Shown piece by piece: positions 13,601 through 28,120 of a DNA stretch of 64,000 nucleotides. The notes beneath the pieces were generated by a model. It was not told where the DNA came from. It ran no database searches and was given only the letters and a program-made list of their open reading frames with translations. Origin of the DNA: Prunella strophiata (taxonomy: Eukaryota > Chordata > Aves > Passeriformes > Prunellidae); contig JAZBQD010000015.1 of NCBI GenBank assembly GCA_036583965.1, positions 82,285,309-82,349,308 of the forward strand. The letters are read 5' to 3'. The position numbers were made by a program, and so were the translations under genes. Numbering within the stretch: the first letter of the stretch is position 1; each line of letters starts with the position of its first letter.

Positions 13601-16600
13601 CATCAAAGTTGCCTCGTAAAAATTCTGGGGGAAGCTAGATGTGTTGAAAGGAATGGGGCAAGAATTAGCTTAGTGTTACTTAAATACTCTGTCAGACCAC
13701 CTATCTAAGCCTGATCTGGATACACAGCTCCTGTGTCCATTCCTCCTATTCAGTGAAACTTTTTTTAGTTCATGCTCTCTGCAGGTTTGGTTGTGTAAAG
13801 CCTTGTCCAAAAAATATATTCCCTCAGTGCAGGGCTTAGAAAGGAGAAAATTGGCACTTTCCATGCCACACCTGTTCAGCAGAGAGAGCACTTTGATCTC
13901 TGTGGCTACCCATCTAACAGCCCCATAGAGCAATAAACTCATACACTCTTTTTATTTTTTTTTTCTTTTTAATATATCTGCCAAAAGAAGGGGGGTGGGG
14001 GTGGAAAGTGAAAGGAAAAAAGTAGCCATTCCAGGAAGGAGCTGAAGTCTATAAAGTGATCTTTCACTCTCTATTGCAAAGCTCTTGCTAGTCAGCACCA
14101 CCACAGATCTATCAGAATATTTTTGGTAACAAGCTTTTGAAAAGCTGAATTTAAAATAAGAAGTGGGAAGTGGGGAGGGAGGCAGGGGGGAGTGTCTTCA
14201 AACCAAATGCCATGGCTGCTCACAAGGCACTCTATAATTCAAAACTGGGTACCCTCAGGCACGCTATGCATACATTTATATTTTCAAGAGAGCAGTCCCA
14301 CAATGCAAACACTGTGAGTGGTTTTGCCTAAAGGATTCTGTAGGATTTATGCACATGGGGGCTCTTGTCACTTGTAAGTAGAGGTCAGGAACCTGCCTGG
14401 GTGGAGAAGGCAGAGTCAGTGCTTTCCTGAAATCCCTCCTTGTGCCAGGAAATAATCACCACACCCACAGCTACTACATTTGAGCCAAGGTGTTTCAGGG
14501 ACACAGTCTGTCATATAGGGCACGCCCGTGGAAAAAAGTTTTATAAACCATATCCCGTTTCTTTAATCTTCCATTCCTTGTTGCTGAAAGAAACTTTTAA
14601 AATAAATTTAAAAATCAAGGTAGTTGCTTCTGAGAGAAAAGAAAAGGAGTTTCTGTCAATATCCTAAAGTAAAAGATCAAAAAGCAAACTCTGATTTTTC
14701 ACATATTCCAGATTTTTCAAGACAGGTTTTATTTCCACTGGGTTAAATGGAAGGTAATGAAATTTTAACCATGGTGGCATAAATCAAATTTTTTGAGGGA
14801 GTGAAGGGGTAAGGAGGAGAAAAAAGAACAGGCAGAGAGGCTACAATATCAAGTGTTTCTTGTAAAAATATAGAACTAAATTTATTTCTGTTAGGCATCT
14901 TAATCAGTGATTTATTGTCAATTCAAGAACTCCACAATTTATTAGAGCTGAATGGATTTAAAACTACCATTGCTAAATAAAAAGGCTAATTGTGTTTTAC
15001 TGCTCCATTTCAAGAACAATTCCATCTTGGTGCCAAAGATCAGGCACCAAGAGAGAAAAAATTACATACTTTATTTAAAATAATTGCAGTGAAAAAATTG
15101 TGTGGTTTTCTTTTGGCTGTGGTTATATAGCTGAACATTTTATTATGAATGAAAATTCTAAATAGTTGTGTCTTGTCAATAGGACCTGTCTTGTATCGTT
15201 TTGGCTCAGAAAATGTCAAGATTTGGTTTATTTTATAGCTTATAAATTCTCCTGAAATTTTTGACATCTTATTTTCATTTTGAAAACTCTGTCTGACAGT
15301 TTTGTCATGCATACCTAAACATGTCTCATTTCAAGTGGAGGCCAGTGATGTCTCAGAATGAGTAGGTAAAACAGACACACACAGATGTCATCAGAGTCAT
15401 TATGAAGCAGCGAGTGAAGATCACACCAGCATTTCCCCAACTGCAAATGGCAAGCAAATCGACATGCTGCAACCAAAATTATTCTCTAAAAAAATGCCCA
15501 CAGGCACTTGATGAGCCAGCATATAGAACTGTGACTAGACCTTGGCTTTAAACATATGGATTTGCCACTTTGTGCAATGGCCACCTGTGCTTGGGGCGGG
15601 GGGAAAGAACAGGACAACTCTCATCCTCTCTACTACACAGCCACCAAGGGACAACAGCGTTCATCACAGGAGCCAGTGGGAAGCATCTGGTCATGTCTAA
15701 AAAAGAGTTGACCTGATAGGTGCAGAGGACTAAAAGTCCCAGAAGAACTTTGAAAAGAGATAATTTTCTGTAGTGCATGGACTCATTACAGATTGGCTTC
15801 CTGGTGCTGGATTCATGCTCCTGGGAACAGGAGCAAAGAAAGGGCATGTGTGTGTGTGAGTCTGGTGTTGGTTTGGGGGCACCAGAGAGCTGAGGAAGGA
15901 GGAGCACCTGGTTTGCCAAAGGCAGAGCTGAGGAGACCCCTCAGTGCTGTGGGGACATAAAACAGATTCTGCAGCCACTTGAGCATCAGAGCAGGGCTGC
16001 TCAGCTTCCATATCTATGGGCCCATGTGTCACAGACTGAGTTTATCCCAACCCCTTCCTTAGGTGCCAAGCAATGCAGCTTGAAATCTGAGCCTGGCTTT
16101 GTCCCATTGCCCTGCAGTTTTTTGTGATGCTGCTCTACAGTGCCTCACCCACAAGATATAAAATCTGACAGTTACATCTTACTTCCTAAACTGGAACAAT
16201 GAAGGCTTTTATTCCAAAGCTGTCAGTCTCATGGACTTTTCTGGTAATTTTAAGGTGTTGTGCACAAGCAGCAGTTTCTAGCTATAGCAGATGTCATGTG
16301 TAGTAACAGATTCTGTAAAAAGAGATAGGAAATACCATATAAGAAAAAGACAATAAGGCAATACCATTACAGACCCCATTCCTGGCTCTGCCTGTCAAAC
16401 ATGGCCATGTTGCTCAACAGAGTTAAGTACCTCACCTTCATTCTGTGGAGAGGGGAAGTAATAAGGGAGAATACTTGAATGTCATTCTTATTTGTAAAAT
16501 ATTTCAAGATCCCTGGATGGACAAGATATTACAGAAATCATGGCATTTTATTTTCAAATGTGCTAGTTGAGATAGCAGGTTTTCTAGGTAACTTGTGTTT

Positions 16601-19600
16601 TGCTCTGACAAAATATAACTGTGCTAAATACCAGTAGTTTTTTAAAACAGTGCTGTAGCCAGAATTCATCTATTTCTGCTGCCATTCTTCTTGTAAAAGT
16701 ATGCAATTATAGCTAAACAATGCCTTTCTTTTAAACAGATGGAAGAATTTGTCTTCTGGATAGATGCAACATTGACTATATAGTTATTCCTGGAACTAGG
16801 TAGCACCATTTCTAAGTTTTGTGAGAAATACAGAGTGTCAGAGCATTTGAACGTGTATCTGTAATGTTTGGTGTGAAGCACAGAGACAGCTCCAAAATCC
16901 ATTGAACTTAATCTGAGTTCTTTCATTTACTTCACTTTCTATAGAATAAGACCTATAAAATTTAGTTTATTGTATACACTACAATTGTAACATTTTCTGA
17001 GTTAACACTGATGGCAGTAATGGCAAACAGCTGAGGTAACTTCTCTTCTGGGGGAACTGCTTTCCAGCTATTCCTCTATTCCTTGGAAATAACTATCACC
17101 ATTTTTCATCAGACTTTTTATGTGTATGAACAAAAGTGTTAGGGACACTTTATAGTGCCAGAGCCTAGTGAACTAAATTTTTCAGGCACTGATACAGAAA
17201 CATCATATGGTTTTATTTTAGTCAGTAATAAGATTATGTGGGTGAGTTAGTGTTTATGTCTTTGGCTTGCAAGATGCTGTCCACTTGACATGTCATATGA
17301 AGGAAACTAATTTGATGCTTTTCCTCTCTAAGATAATCACTTAGATGGGATGGGGGTTACATTTAAAAAAAAAAAAAAAAGCAAACAACAAAACTGAAAA
17401 AAAAAATGCAACGAAACAAAAAAACTCCCCTGGTAATTACTTAGCAACTTTCTGATAAAAATCCATGCTCCTAAAATAAGGATTTGAAAATAGAGCAGTG
17501 CACGGCACACTGAAAATCCAGCTTCTAGAAAAGAACTGCTCCAGTTCAGACATTTCACTGGACTGTCACATTTTCCACAAGATTTATAATGAGCACTTTG
17601 TAAGACTCTGGCACCTGAGCTGAATACTGAGCATTTACAAAGTTGTCCCTGAGGATATTTTTGGGCAGCCTTAAGTGCCAGGAGTACATGAGGTCCAGAC
17701 TGCAGCTCCCATGCCACAATGAGCTCTGTGCATGGTGGCTGAACTTGAGCAGAACTGCAGTCATTGAAAAATGGGACAGCAAAAAGAAAACATGTGATAA
17801 AATGAAGCCTTGAATTTGCAGTGCTGGCTTAAGGCTAGTTTCTAATTCTTTTCTGAATTGCACCTGTTCAGCTGTGTTGCCTTCATGGAGTTAAGTGGGT
17901 ACAGCCTGGATGAGATTTGGCCTTGTCTGACTCTCACCGTGACTTGAGCTGAACTCTCACATCAGTTCCATGGGGTGGGTCCAGTGAAGTGGCAGAAATG
18001 AGGGATTATTTTGGCCACAGAGCAAAAATGCTGGATGTTTCCATATTTCAAACAGTGTTTTCCATCAGCTGCCCAGAATGTCCGTGCTGTGGCAAACCAA
18101 TCTCTGGGAGGGCAGTGTCCCTGACTCCGACAGGGATGTTTCCAGCCAATTCCCCACTACAGTGCTGGAGATTCTACTAACACTGCCTGGAATCAAAGCC
18201 AGATGAGATGTACAATTTATTCCACCCCTTAGGTGAGAAAAAAATGAGTGCTTAAACCTTTCAAGTTTCAGAGGCACTTGGGAGAAGGCTTAGGGTTTAG
18301 CATTATACGACATATCAGCACATGCTCCAGTTCAGCCAGTGTGCAATTCTGAATGAAAACAACTGTGCTCCTGCTCACAGCATGGATTAAGGACGATCCC
18401 GGACAAATTAAAAATATTTGGCAGTCATTTCTTTCTTATGGCAAGTTTCCTAAAATTTAAAGGAATCATGGCTTGAATTGTTTTGAAGCCATCAGACTTT
18501 GAAGTGATCAAAAGCTTAGAGGAATAAAATCAGAAATACAGATAGATGAATAGTGGTCAGGCTTCTCTGCCCTGCTCTCAGACATCATTTGGGTGATGTA
18601 ACCCCAGTGCAATGTGTTTGCTTTTATAGCAGGCACCTGTCCCTGCAGTGCTCTGTGCCACAGGTACTGCGTGGCAGCTCAGCACTGGCTTCCCACAGCC
18701 AGCAAACACATGTGTGACATGCAGGTTGGCTGGAGACATGCAGGCAGCTTCAAACACTGCAGAACCTGATGTTTTCCTTTACCACATAACCAGCTTCCTG
18801 GTCCAAATTATTCTTCCAGGATCCAGGCAAAGTAGCTGGATTGAATTTTTGTAACAGTTTGCCTGAGAGCAGAATCTACCCTTTCTCGCCAGAAATATGA
18901 ATTAACACACTTCAGTTAAATGCACAATTAAAAGTACTCCTAATTTCTCTCTAACCAGGGAGCCACTCAAACTACTCCCATTAATTTCAGTGGGGGGTGG
19001 GTATATGCATAAAAAATTGCAGTATCCTGATTTTGGCTTCTGTCTTCTATGGCATAGAGGAGAAAAACAGAGAGAAAACTCATTGCATGCAATTGAGCAC
19101 ACTTCTCTACAGAATTAATCAGAGCAAGAGCCTCTCTGAAATTTATGTGGCTGCCACTGTCAGAGCTGCTACATATTTTTGCATACTGTGGGTACAAATA
19201 AAAACTTGGTGTCTATATAATAGGACACAGAAAATTTACTGTATTTTCTGCACTGGTTCTCTTTCCACATTTAGAGAAGATAAAAAATCTCACATTCAGG
19301 AGACAAAAAGCCATAGGGGTATGGAAACATTGGTTTGCTGGATGTTTAAGTGTTGAACTGCTATTCTTGTTTTTTAAAAATTGCCTGAAAAAAGCATTGC
19401 CCTGCAGTATCTGCTTTTAGTAGGGACTGTTTGGTATCTTCTTAGATAAGAAAATGCTTTTCCTAACTAGTGGGAATTGTGTGAAATAACACAACCATGA
19501 TGACATGGGGTGCTATAATGCAGTTATTGATAAGAGTCTGGAACAGATATTCTAATGACTCATAATGATCTTCCCAAAGACATGGTATATTATAAGAAAC

Positions 19601-21019
19601 AATGATTTAAACAAATGTACAAGTTAGGGGATATTCTTTGGGGGTGAGACATCTCATTTTATGCACAACCTTGTCCCGAATCTTGTGTTTCATGCTGTGT
19701 ATGTGAACCACATTCAGTTGTGATGCCTCAGGGAGGTAGGATGTCTCCTTCCCTTGAGTATAATCCTTGGAAAAGACTCAAACAGGTCAGCTGACAGCAT
19801 GCCTGGAAGGAAGCAAGACTGTAATCCTTCTTCCTCTCTGTTGTACAGCTCAAGGAGTGCAGCCCAGGCATTCTTACAAATATCAGAAATGCAGTTCTGC
19901 CCCATCCTGACATCAGCTGCTAAGGGTTGTCTGCCTGTGCCTCACTCCTGCTGGTCAAGGGCTGCACTCTATGGCAAGGCTCAGTGTTCCACCTGAGATA
20001 TTTCTACTTAAACATTTCTTCTTAAAATAGCACACACCTCGTAGGGCTTTGGCATTCTGTGTGCTAGCCTATGCTATTTCTCTTCAGATGGAGAACAGTT
20101 TAGACCTTCACCATTGTTCTAATTAGGATTAGGTCTGGATGTAAACAGCAAAGATTAAATTTAAGTATTCATATTGTTATCAACAGTTATCTTTCACAAT
20201 AGGGGTCCTTGTTAAGTACTCAGGAACTTTCATGCTTCGGTGCTGTCCAATACTTTTGTACCAACTTCTGAGTAGCAGCCAGTCAAGCAGGAGAAATAAC
20301 TCTTTCAATCAGTTTTTCACTTTTCAGTTAAATAGCTATAGTAGAAGCTAAAAACTGAAAATGGGGTTTGGGTATCTCTATCAGGGGCTTAAGTACATGT
20401 AAATATTCAGTATTCTTTAAGTATGGTATTTTTCTCAAACAGAAATCTGTAAAAATGGTATTTTCTTACCCAGTAGTTTGCTCAAAGCACATCTTCAGTC
20501 CCCCTGGCCAACTTCGTACTGCTAAGAAAAAACACTTTTTCTGTGAGCTTTGATAAAGGAGGGTTAATTTCCTTTCATTAGTACAATGAATAGCTAAGAC
20601 ACATTGCCATATGTTGGTTCTGTTAATGTTATTTAGATATAAACTTGATAGATGACTTTTAGTCTTGAATTAACATGCACTCTTTCTCTAAATATAAATA
20701 TGTATACCTCAGGACAAAAAGTCTAAGTAAGGTTATTATTGTGGTTTTTACTGCCTGCAGCATTGTTCTGTGTCTCTGGAGTCCCCTATTCTGTAAGGCA
20801 CAGAACAGAGACTTGTCTAGACCAAAGGTATTCCAAGCTCTGCATTGATCAAAAGAAGCTGGAAACAAAATAAGGCAGGGAGTGATAATGATTGGTTCAT
20901 GAAATATGTGAAGATTAATTATCTCAGGAAGGAGTCATTCACTTCTTGATAGAGGCTGAAAAGCAACAGCTACTTAAAATTGAGATTGTATTGAGTCAGA
21001 ATTCCAAAAAATACCTGGA
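13601..21019. other. Intergenic sequence, no gene supported
   Basis: AT-rich sequence with a G-rich patch (GGGGGGTGGGGGTGG at about 13988), a second near 14170-14190 and the A16 tract at 17365. AT-rich stretches such as 14860-15320 could hold conserved non-coding elements, which inspection cannot decide. The region 12269-13273, between the two CR1 fragments, is equally featureless. Confidence 0.8.
17365..17380 (+). repeat. A16 tract
   Basis: Homopolymer followed by A-rich sequence to about 17425 (CAAAC and AAAAC motifs). Confidence 0.93.
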
Positions 21020-22625
21020 ACTTGTTTCATAAGTAAAAGTAGGAGGAGGTCATGTAGGAAGGAACTAAATAAAAATCCACCTTAAAAATTCCATGGATAA
21101 TGACAGAGAGCCTAAAAAGAAAGAGAAGTAGTCTAATCAGCAGTGAATGCAGCACCTTAAGAGGTCAAAGTGCAGAAATTAAGTACAAATTGCCAAAAGT
21201 CAAGCTGTGCTAGATCTTTCAGAGGAAACTAAAAAAAAAATAGAAAAAAAAATTGTCCATGTAACTAGGAATTGAGCACAAAAGAAGCATGGGAAGAGCC
21301 ATGCACTAAGCCAGGGTGGAGATTAATAGTGATTTTTCCTAAAACTGACACACAGTGCCTTTTGTTTCCCTTTGTGTACAATGACACTGACAATAGAGAG
21401 AGACACATTATGCCCATAGGCAATTAGTCTTATGGTGCTAGAAATAGAACCACATCAAACTTGCCATATCAAACTTGTTTTGGAGGGGACAGGTTACTCT
21501 CCACTCCAGAAATTTTGGGGAAACAGCACAAGAAATCATCAAATCCTTAGAAATTGCCCCTCTGGGACACTTGAGACAGAGGACATGACTAAAGAACACC
21601 ATACCCAACTGTCAAAATGCCATAACTAGAGGAGAAGCTCATTTGGTGATCATGGGGTCATTAAGTTTGCAACCATATGCAAGTCTGTAGAACAGATTTT
21701 GTAGAAAATAAGAAAGATAAGCTGAAAAATGGAAAACACCATTTTTAGTCTGGTTTGGTCATAGTCTAGTCATGCCAGACTAACATAATAGCTTCCTTCA
21801 GGATGACTGCTTTTCCTAGACAAAGGAAATACAGTGTTCTGAATTCAGTAAAACAGCTGGTTTGGTGCCATGTGAGAAAGCGTCTGCATAGGTAAGGAAA
21901 AGGGGGATTAGGAGAGAAAATGTAGGATGGCTCAAAAACTGGTTAAAGAGATGACAGCACTCTGTGTCAAGAGAGAAAGTATTGGGCTGGAGATAGGCTA
22001 TTAATGGAGTTCCTCAAGGAGTGGTTTTGGCTCAAAATGTAGGAGTGGGCTTATGAAATATGTTGATGACACAAAGTTGGAAGGCACTGTCAATTCAGAA
22101 GAGGACTAGAATACCATGCAGAGAAAGCTGGATGAAGCATGAGGACAGAAGTAATAGAAATGGAATGAAAGTGAATAGCACTGCAAAATCCAGCCCTTCA
22201 GAATGAATAACAGTAATTTCTGTTGGAAACAAAGGAGAAGAGGGATGTGTGCCTGTACACTGAAATGCAGAATGATGATGATCCCCAAGTTGGATGTAAT
22301 TGTGATCTTAGGATGTAGCAGGTGAAATATTTGTATGGCAGTTCTAGGACAATTTCAAGGCTTCATCTGAAATGCAATATATGATTCTGATTACTTGTGT
22401 TCAAGAAAAAAGGTATTTAATCAGGAACAGGGTTGTGAAAATAGACAAAAAGCTAGAGTACCTATTTCAAAAGGATGATTGTGGACACAAACAAAAATTG
22501 CTGCAAAGTAGGTCACAAGAGTGACCTAGTTTGAGAACTGAAAGCTGTGCAGTCACATCAATAGCATGCCCAGGTTGCTGGAATAAATTGTCAGAGCCAA
22601 ATGCGACCTTATATCTTCCAGGGCT
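21020..22625 (+). mobile_element. Ancient, decayed CR1-type LINE (ORF2 3' part)
   Basis: Several stretches in collinear order resemble the reverse-transcriptase end of CR1. In order: CATGCCAGACTAACATAATA (about 21770), GGAGTTCCTCAAGGAGTGG (about 22005), TATGTTGATGACACAAAGTT (about 22058, matching the F/YADD-type 'DDT K' block), AGGCTTCATCTGAAATGCAA (about 22360) and TTGTGGACACAAACAAAAAT (about 22480). Frames are broken by many stops and indels, so no protein is encoded. The 5' limit (about 21020) is soft. It appears older than the copies at 13.3 and 27.9 kb. Confidence 0.7.
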
Positions 22626-25600
22626 TCAGCTGGTGGTGTCACGGTGAGGTTCTGCTGCTTAGAGAACACATCACCTTAATGACATTGATTTATTCAACCC
22701 AGTAACTCAAGTATGAGGATCAATTATATTACTTTACTTTGCACCAGTTAGTGGAAAACTAATGAGGGTAAAGAGACTAGCTACAAGAGACTGTGGAGAT
22801 AACGTGAATATAATATCCATCAATTTAGTTTGTAAATAAGATTTCTAATAACAAGGACAGTCAGACACCAAAGTAACAGAAGAGGAAAAACACCCCACCT
22901 ACCTATACATTCAGACAGCTTGGTGAAAGAGAAGCAGCAGAGTCTGGACTCATTTACCTGTAAGGATTTTCTCCATCCTGACCCCACCCAAAACAGTTCA
23001 GGCCAGAACATCATACAGCACAATTCTTTTGAAGCCAGTGGATCCACTCTGCTCTATATCACCTGAGAATTTGCTTGTTTCTTTTCAAGATTAGTAGGAT
23101 TTGTTATCTGGTGCTTCTATGTGGACAAATAGTGGCACTAGCAGGTGAATAAATTCAAGTGTGAAATAAAGCCTCCAAACAGAAGAAGGGAAAAATTATA
23201 GGGAGATGTGTCCAGCCCTTACTCAGAAAAGTATACTAGGCTAGTAACAAATTACAAACGCAGCTGAGGTAGCATAATTCATCAGGAACATTCCTTCTGG
23301 GAGGCTGCTCTTAGACAGCCAAGGAACAGGTCACACTTCTGAGAAATCTGTCCACTCCCAGGACCAGCATCTTTCCCAAGGCATTTTGGGGGGCCCTCTT
23401 TCACCACCAAACCAAAATTCAGCCGAAAGACCCACAATGCAAAGAGGTGGGGCTTGTGGAGAAGTGTCCACAAACTCCTGCTGCTGATGTATCTGTTGGG
23501 TGCTGTTTCTTTCAGGTGATGTTGTTGCTGCTATTCCTCTTGGCCACCTAATTGTTGAGGGAAATTTTAACTGGTTGGTCTTATCCTCCCAACCCCTTAG
23601 TACTGAGGGGATGAGCAGAGAATGGTGAAAAGAGAGCAACTTTTGCCATGGTTTCTAGCAGATTCTGATTTAACTCCCATCATCATGAGAGATGGTGAAG
23701 AGGGGGATAGCCAGCAGCACCCTCAACAACACTTAACACATGTTGATGTGCTCACTGTAGACTTTGGTGACATCAGCTCAGCAGAGACACTGGTCTTTAC
23801 TCGAGAATTATAAAGAGGTCAGAATCACACTCAGTGAATAGGTTAAACATGAGACAGCTCCTTCCGATCTGTCTTTTTTCACTCATGACTTGAACTCTTA
23901 GACATAAAAGGAAGGAACTGAAAGTGTTACTTTCATTGGATCTGGTGCTCATACCAGTTTTATAGGAGTGCTATCTAGTCATCCTGCTGGATAAAATGGT
24001 AGGAAAGCTCTGAAGCAGAGAGTACCATGTGATTCTGGAAATGGCATCAGAGGACTTCAAAGTCTTCAAGATTCTTACCTACATGCCAGTGAGAAAAAGA
24101 AAATACCCTTTAGCAAATAAAAAGAAGATATTTTACTGATAAATGTCAAGAACAAATGAAACTCTAGGTCCAGCCCATTTATACAGTCTCAAAGAGCAGG
24201 GAATTGAATCCATGTCATGTGCTGACTGGTCCCACAAGATTATCCTTCACTCACTGAGGAAAGCTATTTCAATTGTTCTGTGAAAGCTTTTCATTGTTCT
24301 CTGTGGCAAGATGCTTTCTTCACTCTACATCTGCACTGAAATCCCTGAATACAGGTTTTTCATGCCCAGTTATGTTCTCATGCTGTGACTTTAGTTTAGT
24401 TTCCAAAGTCCAACACATGCTGGGAGAGTTGGCACAAACCCCCTGCCTTCAGACAATAGGTGGATGTTAGAGTTTACAGTTAATTATACAGACTCTGTTC
24501 CATTTCTATCAATTAATTAAATGGTCACCTACAATTAAATAATGGTTGACATCAAATTACTGACCTATATCCCAATGCTCCTTTAATTACAAGTATCTGA
24601 AATAGCTAAACCAATGCAAAGGGGGGAAAGAATCCCAGCTTCAGTCCACTTGGGACACAATCCTTGTTAGATACTTCAGGATCTTTCCAGAGGAATAATT
24701 ATTCTCTGGAGTTGTTCTAGCAATAGTTATCCATAAGTGAGACAGTTAAGGTTGTCCTGTCATTCTATATAAACAGAAATGACAATTGTAGAAGCTCAAT
24801 TCTACAAAGAAGCTGGCAATCATCAGATCAGTAATGATCTGCACTTGGGTTTCGTGCCCTTCCTTGGATCTTATGCCTCTCTCTGATATAGATGTAGGTC
24901 TCACTTCATCTGTTGGGAAAACAGCATTTTAGACAGCCTAATAGTAGCACAACTGTGGTGCTACATGTCAAGAGAGAATAAAAAAGGTAAGAACTAAGCA
25001 GAACCTGCAAGCCTATAGCTGACACCTTGTTCCCATTACACAGTATTTATGGTAGCATTTATGATGGGAGACAGCATTTTGGCTTGGCAAAAAGACTAGA
25101 ATTTGTGCCACAAAATAAATGCTTAGAGCTGATTTCCAGTTTGCCTTTTAAAATGGTGCAGATTTTACGTATTATGCACCTCTGGAGTTGTACAGTGAGT
25201 AATGGTGTTACAGTATCATTTCAATTGTAAATCAACATGAGGTACATCCAAACGGCAAATGAAGTCCATTCAAAGCATTCAGACCCTGACCAGCCAGAAA
25301 TTATCAGTCCAAGAAAATACCATACCACACCACATCCTCAATTTTACTTTTGTTTGGGCTGTGAATGCATGTTCTGCTTCTCATACCACTGCACTGACAG
25401 ATCTTTTTTCACCTGTGTGGGTTTTCACAGAGCCTTGAGACATAGCAGGGAAAGCCATGTGCTCAACCTCTTTTCTGCCCAGGGTAAATTTCTTCAGACA
25501 GGTGTCCCTTTCCTTTCAGGAGAACCTGGAGTCTAACAACAAGAGAAGGAGAAAATAAATGGGCAGGAAAAACTTAGTCTTTAGTTTAGCAATTCACTGT

Positions 25601-27934
25601 GGATTGGTTGCATATGTAGGAAACTGAGCACTTAGTTTTAGCTGTAAAATATTTGCATATAGATGAAGTCTCAGTATGAAGAGGTTTGAATAACCTTGCT
25701 GGGGGATGCTCCACTCCCCTGCCTCCTTGGCAGGGGCAGGAGTCCCTCACAGTGGGGCTGTGTGGTCAGCTGGGCATTGAAGGGTCTTAAACTGGCTCAG
25801 GTGCATTGACAAGAGCTCTTGTCATATTCATAGGGCAGCGCTGCTGTACAAGGAACAGTCTCCCACTGAAAGAAAGATATGAGCTGTATCTTATCTTGCA
25901 CAAAATATCTATGCAATATATATAGAATTATCTTGGCAAGGAGGAAGATTTCTGCAAATCACTTTTGCTCCAGCTACAGAATGTGCCCAGGCTCACTGTG
26001 TATCCTAACATAATTCAGAAGATATTTAAAGTGACCGTGGAGCTATTCTAAGGTACCCATCTGAACCCCATTTATAGACCTAGGAGATGAAAGTCTACAA
26101 GAAGTAGCACCTTCTTCCCTGGTCCTGTATAAACAGAACAGCTGCCCAGAATTTTATCACTTTCAAATATGCCATTCTTACAGCTCAAGGAACTATGGAG
26201 ATGGCTCTGTCATGTCTACCAGCATCCGAGGATTTCAACAATTCACCATTCTGCTTTTGGAATGTGTAACAGAGGGGCAAATGTGGATTAAAGGAGAGGG
26301 ATGCTTTGAGTGTGACAGCCAGTCAGTATAACTGATGTGAGCATAACACATATCAGCAAGTTTTATTGTGGATCTAGATTCTAAACATCCCAAATCTTGA
26401 AGGGTTTTAGGCAAGGATGTTGGTTCTGATTATTCATTGTGAAAGATTCATTTCCAAATCTGAAAACAGATCATAAAAACAACCAATTTTGGAGTGTAGA
26501 CAATACACTGAGGTGACTCTACTAATTGTTTAATTTTAAGACAACCCCTGAATTGAGGATGCCTGGGTCAGGATGAGCTAGGATTGGGGTTCGAAATCAA
26601 ACCGGGACTAGCACAGACACATCAGTGCTCCCTAGTCTAAAATTCACTGCAGGTGAGAAGGTTAGTTTGGATCCAAAGTCTCAGTTTTGACTACTAAAGT
26701 AATTTATATGGTTCACAAAATCTAAGCTCAATTACTCATCACACAAGTAGCTCCAAGGTTTCTAGATAGAGCATTTCCCATTTTCCTCTTTGTTGTTTCA
26801 CATCACCACAGAAAATCCTTCCTTAACTGAAAAGAAGGCTCTTAAAATTTTTCATGCTTTTTTTCATAACCTATCATTGCTTGGTTTAATGAGTATATAT
26901 TGTGGTACAGCAATATACTGCATTGCATCCCTCTTGTGCAAATGGTTAAGCAATTTGTCTCTGAAGACCATTAGCTGGTAATATATTATGAATAAATAAA
27001 CATACAAACAGGTAGCTCTGCAGTTTCTCACCCTCAAAGTTGACTTTTTTAGCCTTCTTTTTCTTAAATGGCTCCTCTTAGCTGTTCCATGGGTGGGTAG
27101 ACAGATGTTTGCAATTATGTCAATATATGTGGTCCACAGGTATGCCAGAGCTGAGGAATCTGGTGCTTTGTTAAATATTTTCAAGTAACCAGCTGCCGCA
27201 TTTCTCCATGCAGCCAAACCACACCAAATGGAAATGTACTAAAAGAGATGGGTAAATTGAAGTACTTTTTTAAAAACAGAAAAATGACTCATGCTCATAA
27301 AATATAATTACTGTAGTAATTCTTTAAATATACTGACCAATGGCTGGGGGAAATTTCAATTGACCATTCATTAGAGTAATTCCACCCCCTATCCCCACCC
27401 CCTGCAAATTTCTATACCAGTAATTGCTTCAGCATACCAGAAGGCTGCAACTAGAAAGAAAGATGAAAAGGACCTTTACATCCATGAACGAGGAAAGGAC
27501 AGCCTTCAGATGCACTCTGCACATTGACATATCATGCACCAAGTTTGCCATCACCTTTGTGCAGCAGTAGACTGGGGAAAAACTCTCTTTCACTAAATAC
27601 ACCTCAGCAAGTGGTGGTGTTTGGTGTGCAGCCATGGGATGCTCAGAAAGACAAATATGCCATGAAATAGAAAAGTGGAAATTCCCCAGGTTTTATTAAT
27701 GGCTACTTAGTACAAACTCATGACATGCTTTCAGTTTTGCTGGCATCACAGGAAGCTACATAATTTTTTTTCCAGTATCATGTAATGGTTCATAATTCCA
27801 CAAGCTATTTTTGAGAAACTACCTCAGAAGACATGGGACATAAGTCCTGAATACTGAAATGTAACTCGGTTATTTTTTACTACCCTCGGCATCATTTGCC
27901 ACTTCACTGTGCACTTTGCCTGCTCCATTTGCTT
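22626..27934. other. Intergenic sequence, no gene supported
   Basis: No recognisable coding or repeat structure. A single GGTTCGAAATC at 26588-26598 resembles a tRNA B box, but no tRNA fold surrounds it. Parts of 23150-24200 may be old repeat sequence too diverged to name. Confidence 0.75.
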
Positions 27935-28120
27935 GAGCCCAGAGCACTGGAACAGGCTGCCTAGAGAGGTTGTAGGAGACTCCTTCTCTGGAGATATTAA
28001 AAACTTGCCTGGACGTGGTCCTGTGCAACCCGATCTACATGAACCTGCTTTAGCAGGCGGGTTGGACTGGATGCTCTCCAGAGCCCCTTCCAATCCAAAC
28101 CATTCTGTGATTCTGTGATA
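27935..28120 (+). mobile_element. CR1 LINE, 3' end
   Basis: A 5'-truncated CR1 in plus orientation. It includes CACTGGAACAGGCTGCCTAG, a GGTTGGACTGGATGCTCTCC block and the exact 3' terminus CATTCTGTGATTCTGTGATA, i.e. the avian CR1 8-base repeat. The intact terminus and moderate divergence suggest it is younger than the other CR1 pieces here. Confidence 0.95.

Noticed and set aside
26588..26598. tRNA B-box-like word GGTTCGAAATC
   Set aside because: No matching A box, acceptor stem or cloverleaf around it, and no SINE-like body or tail.
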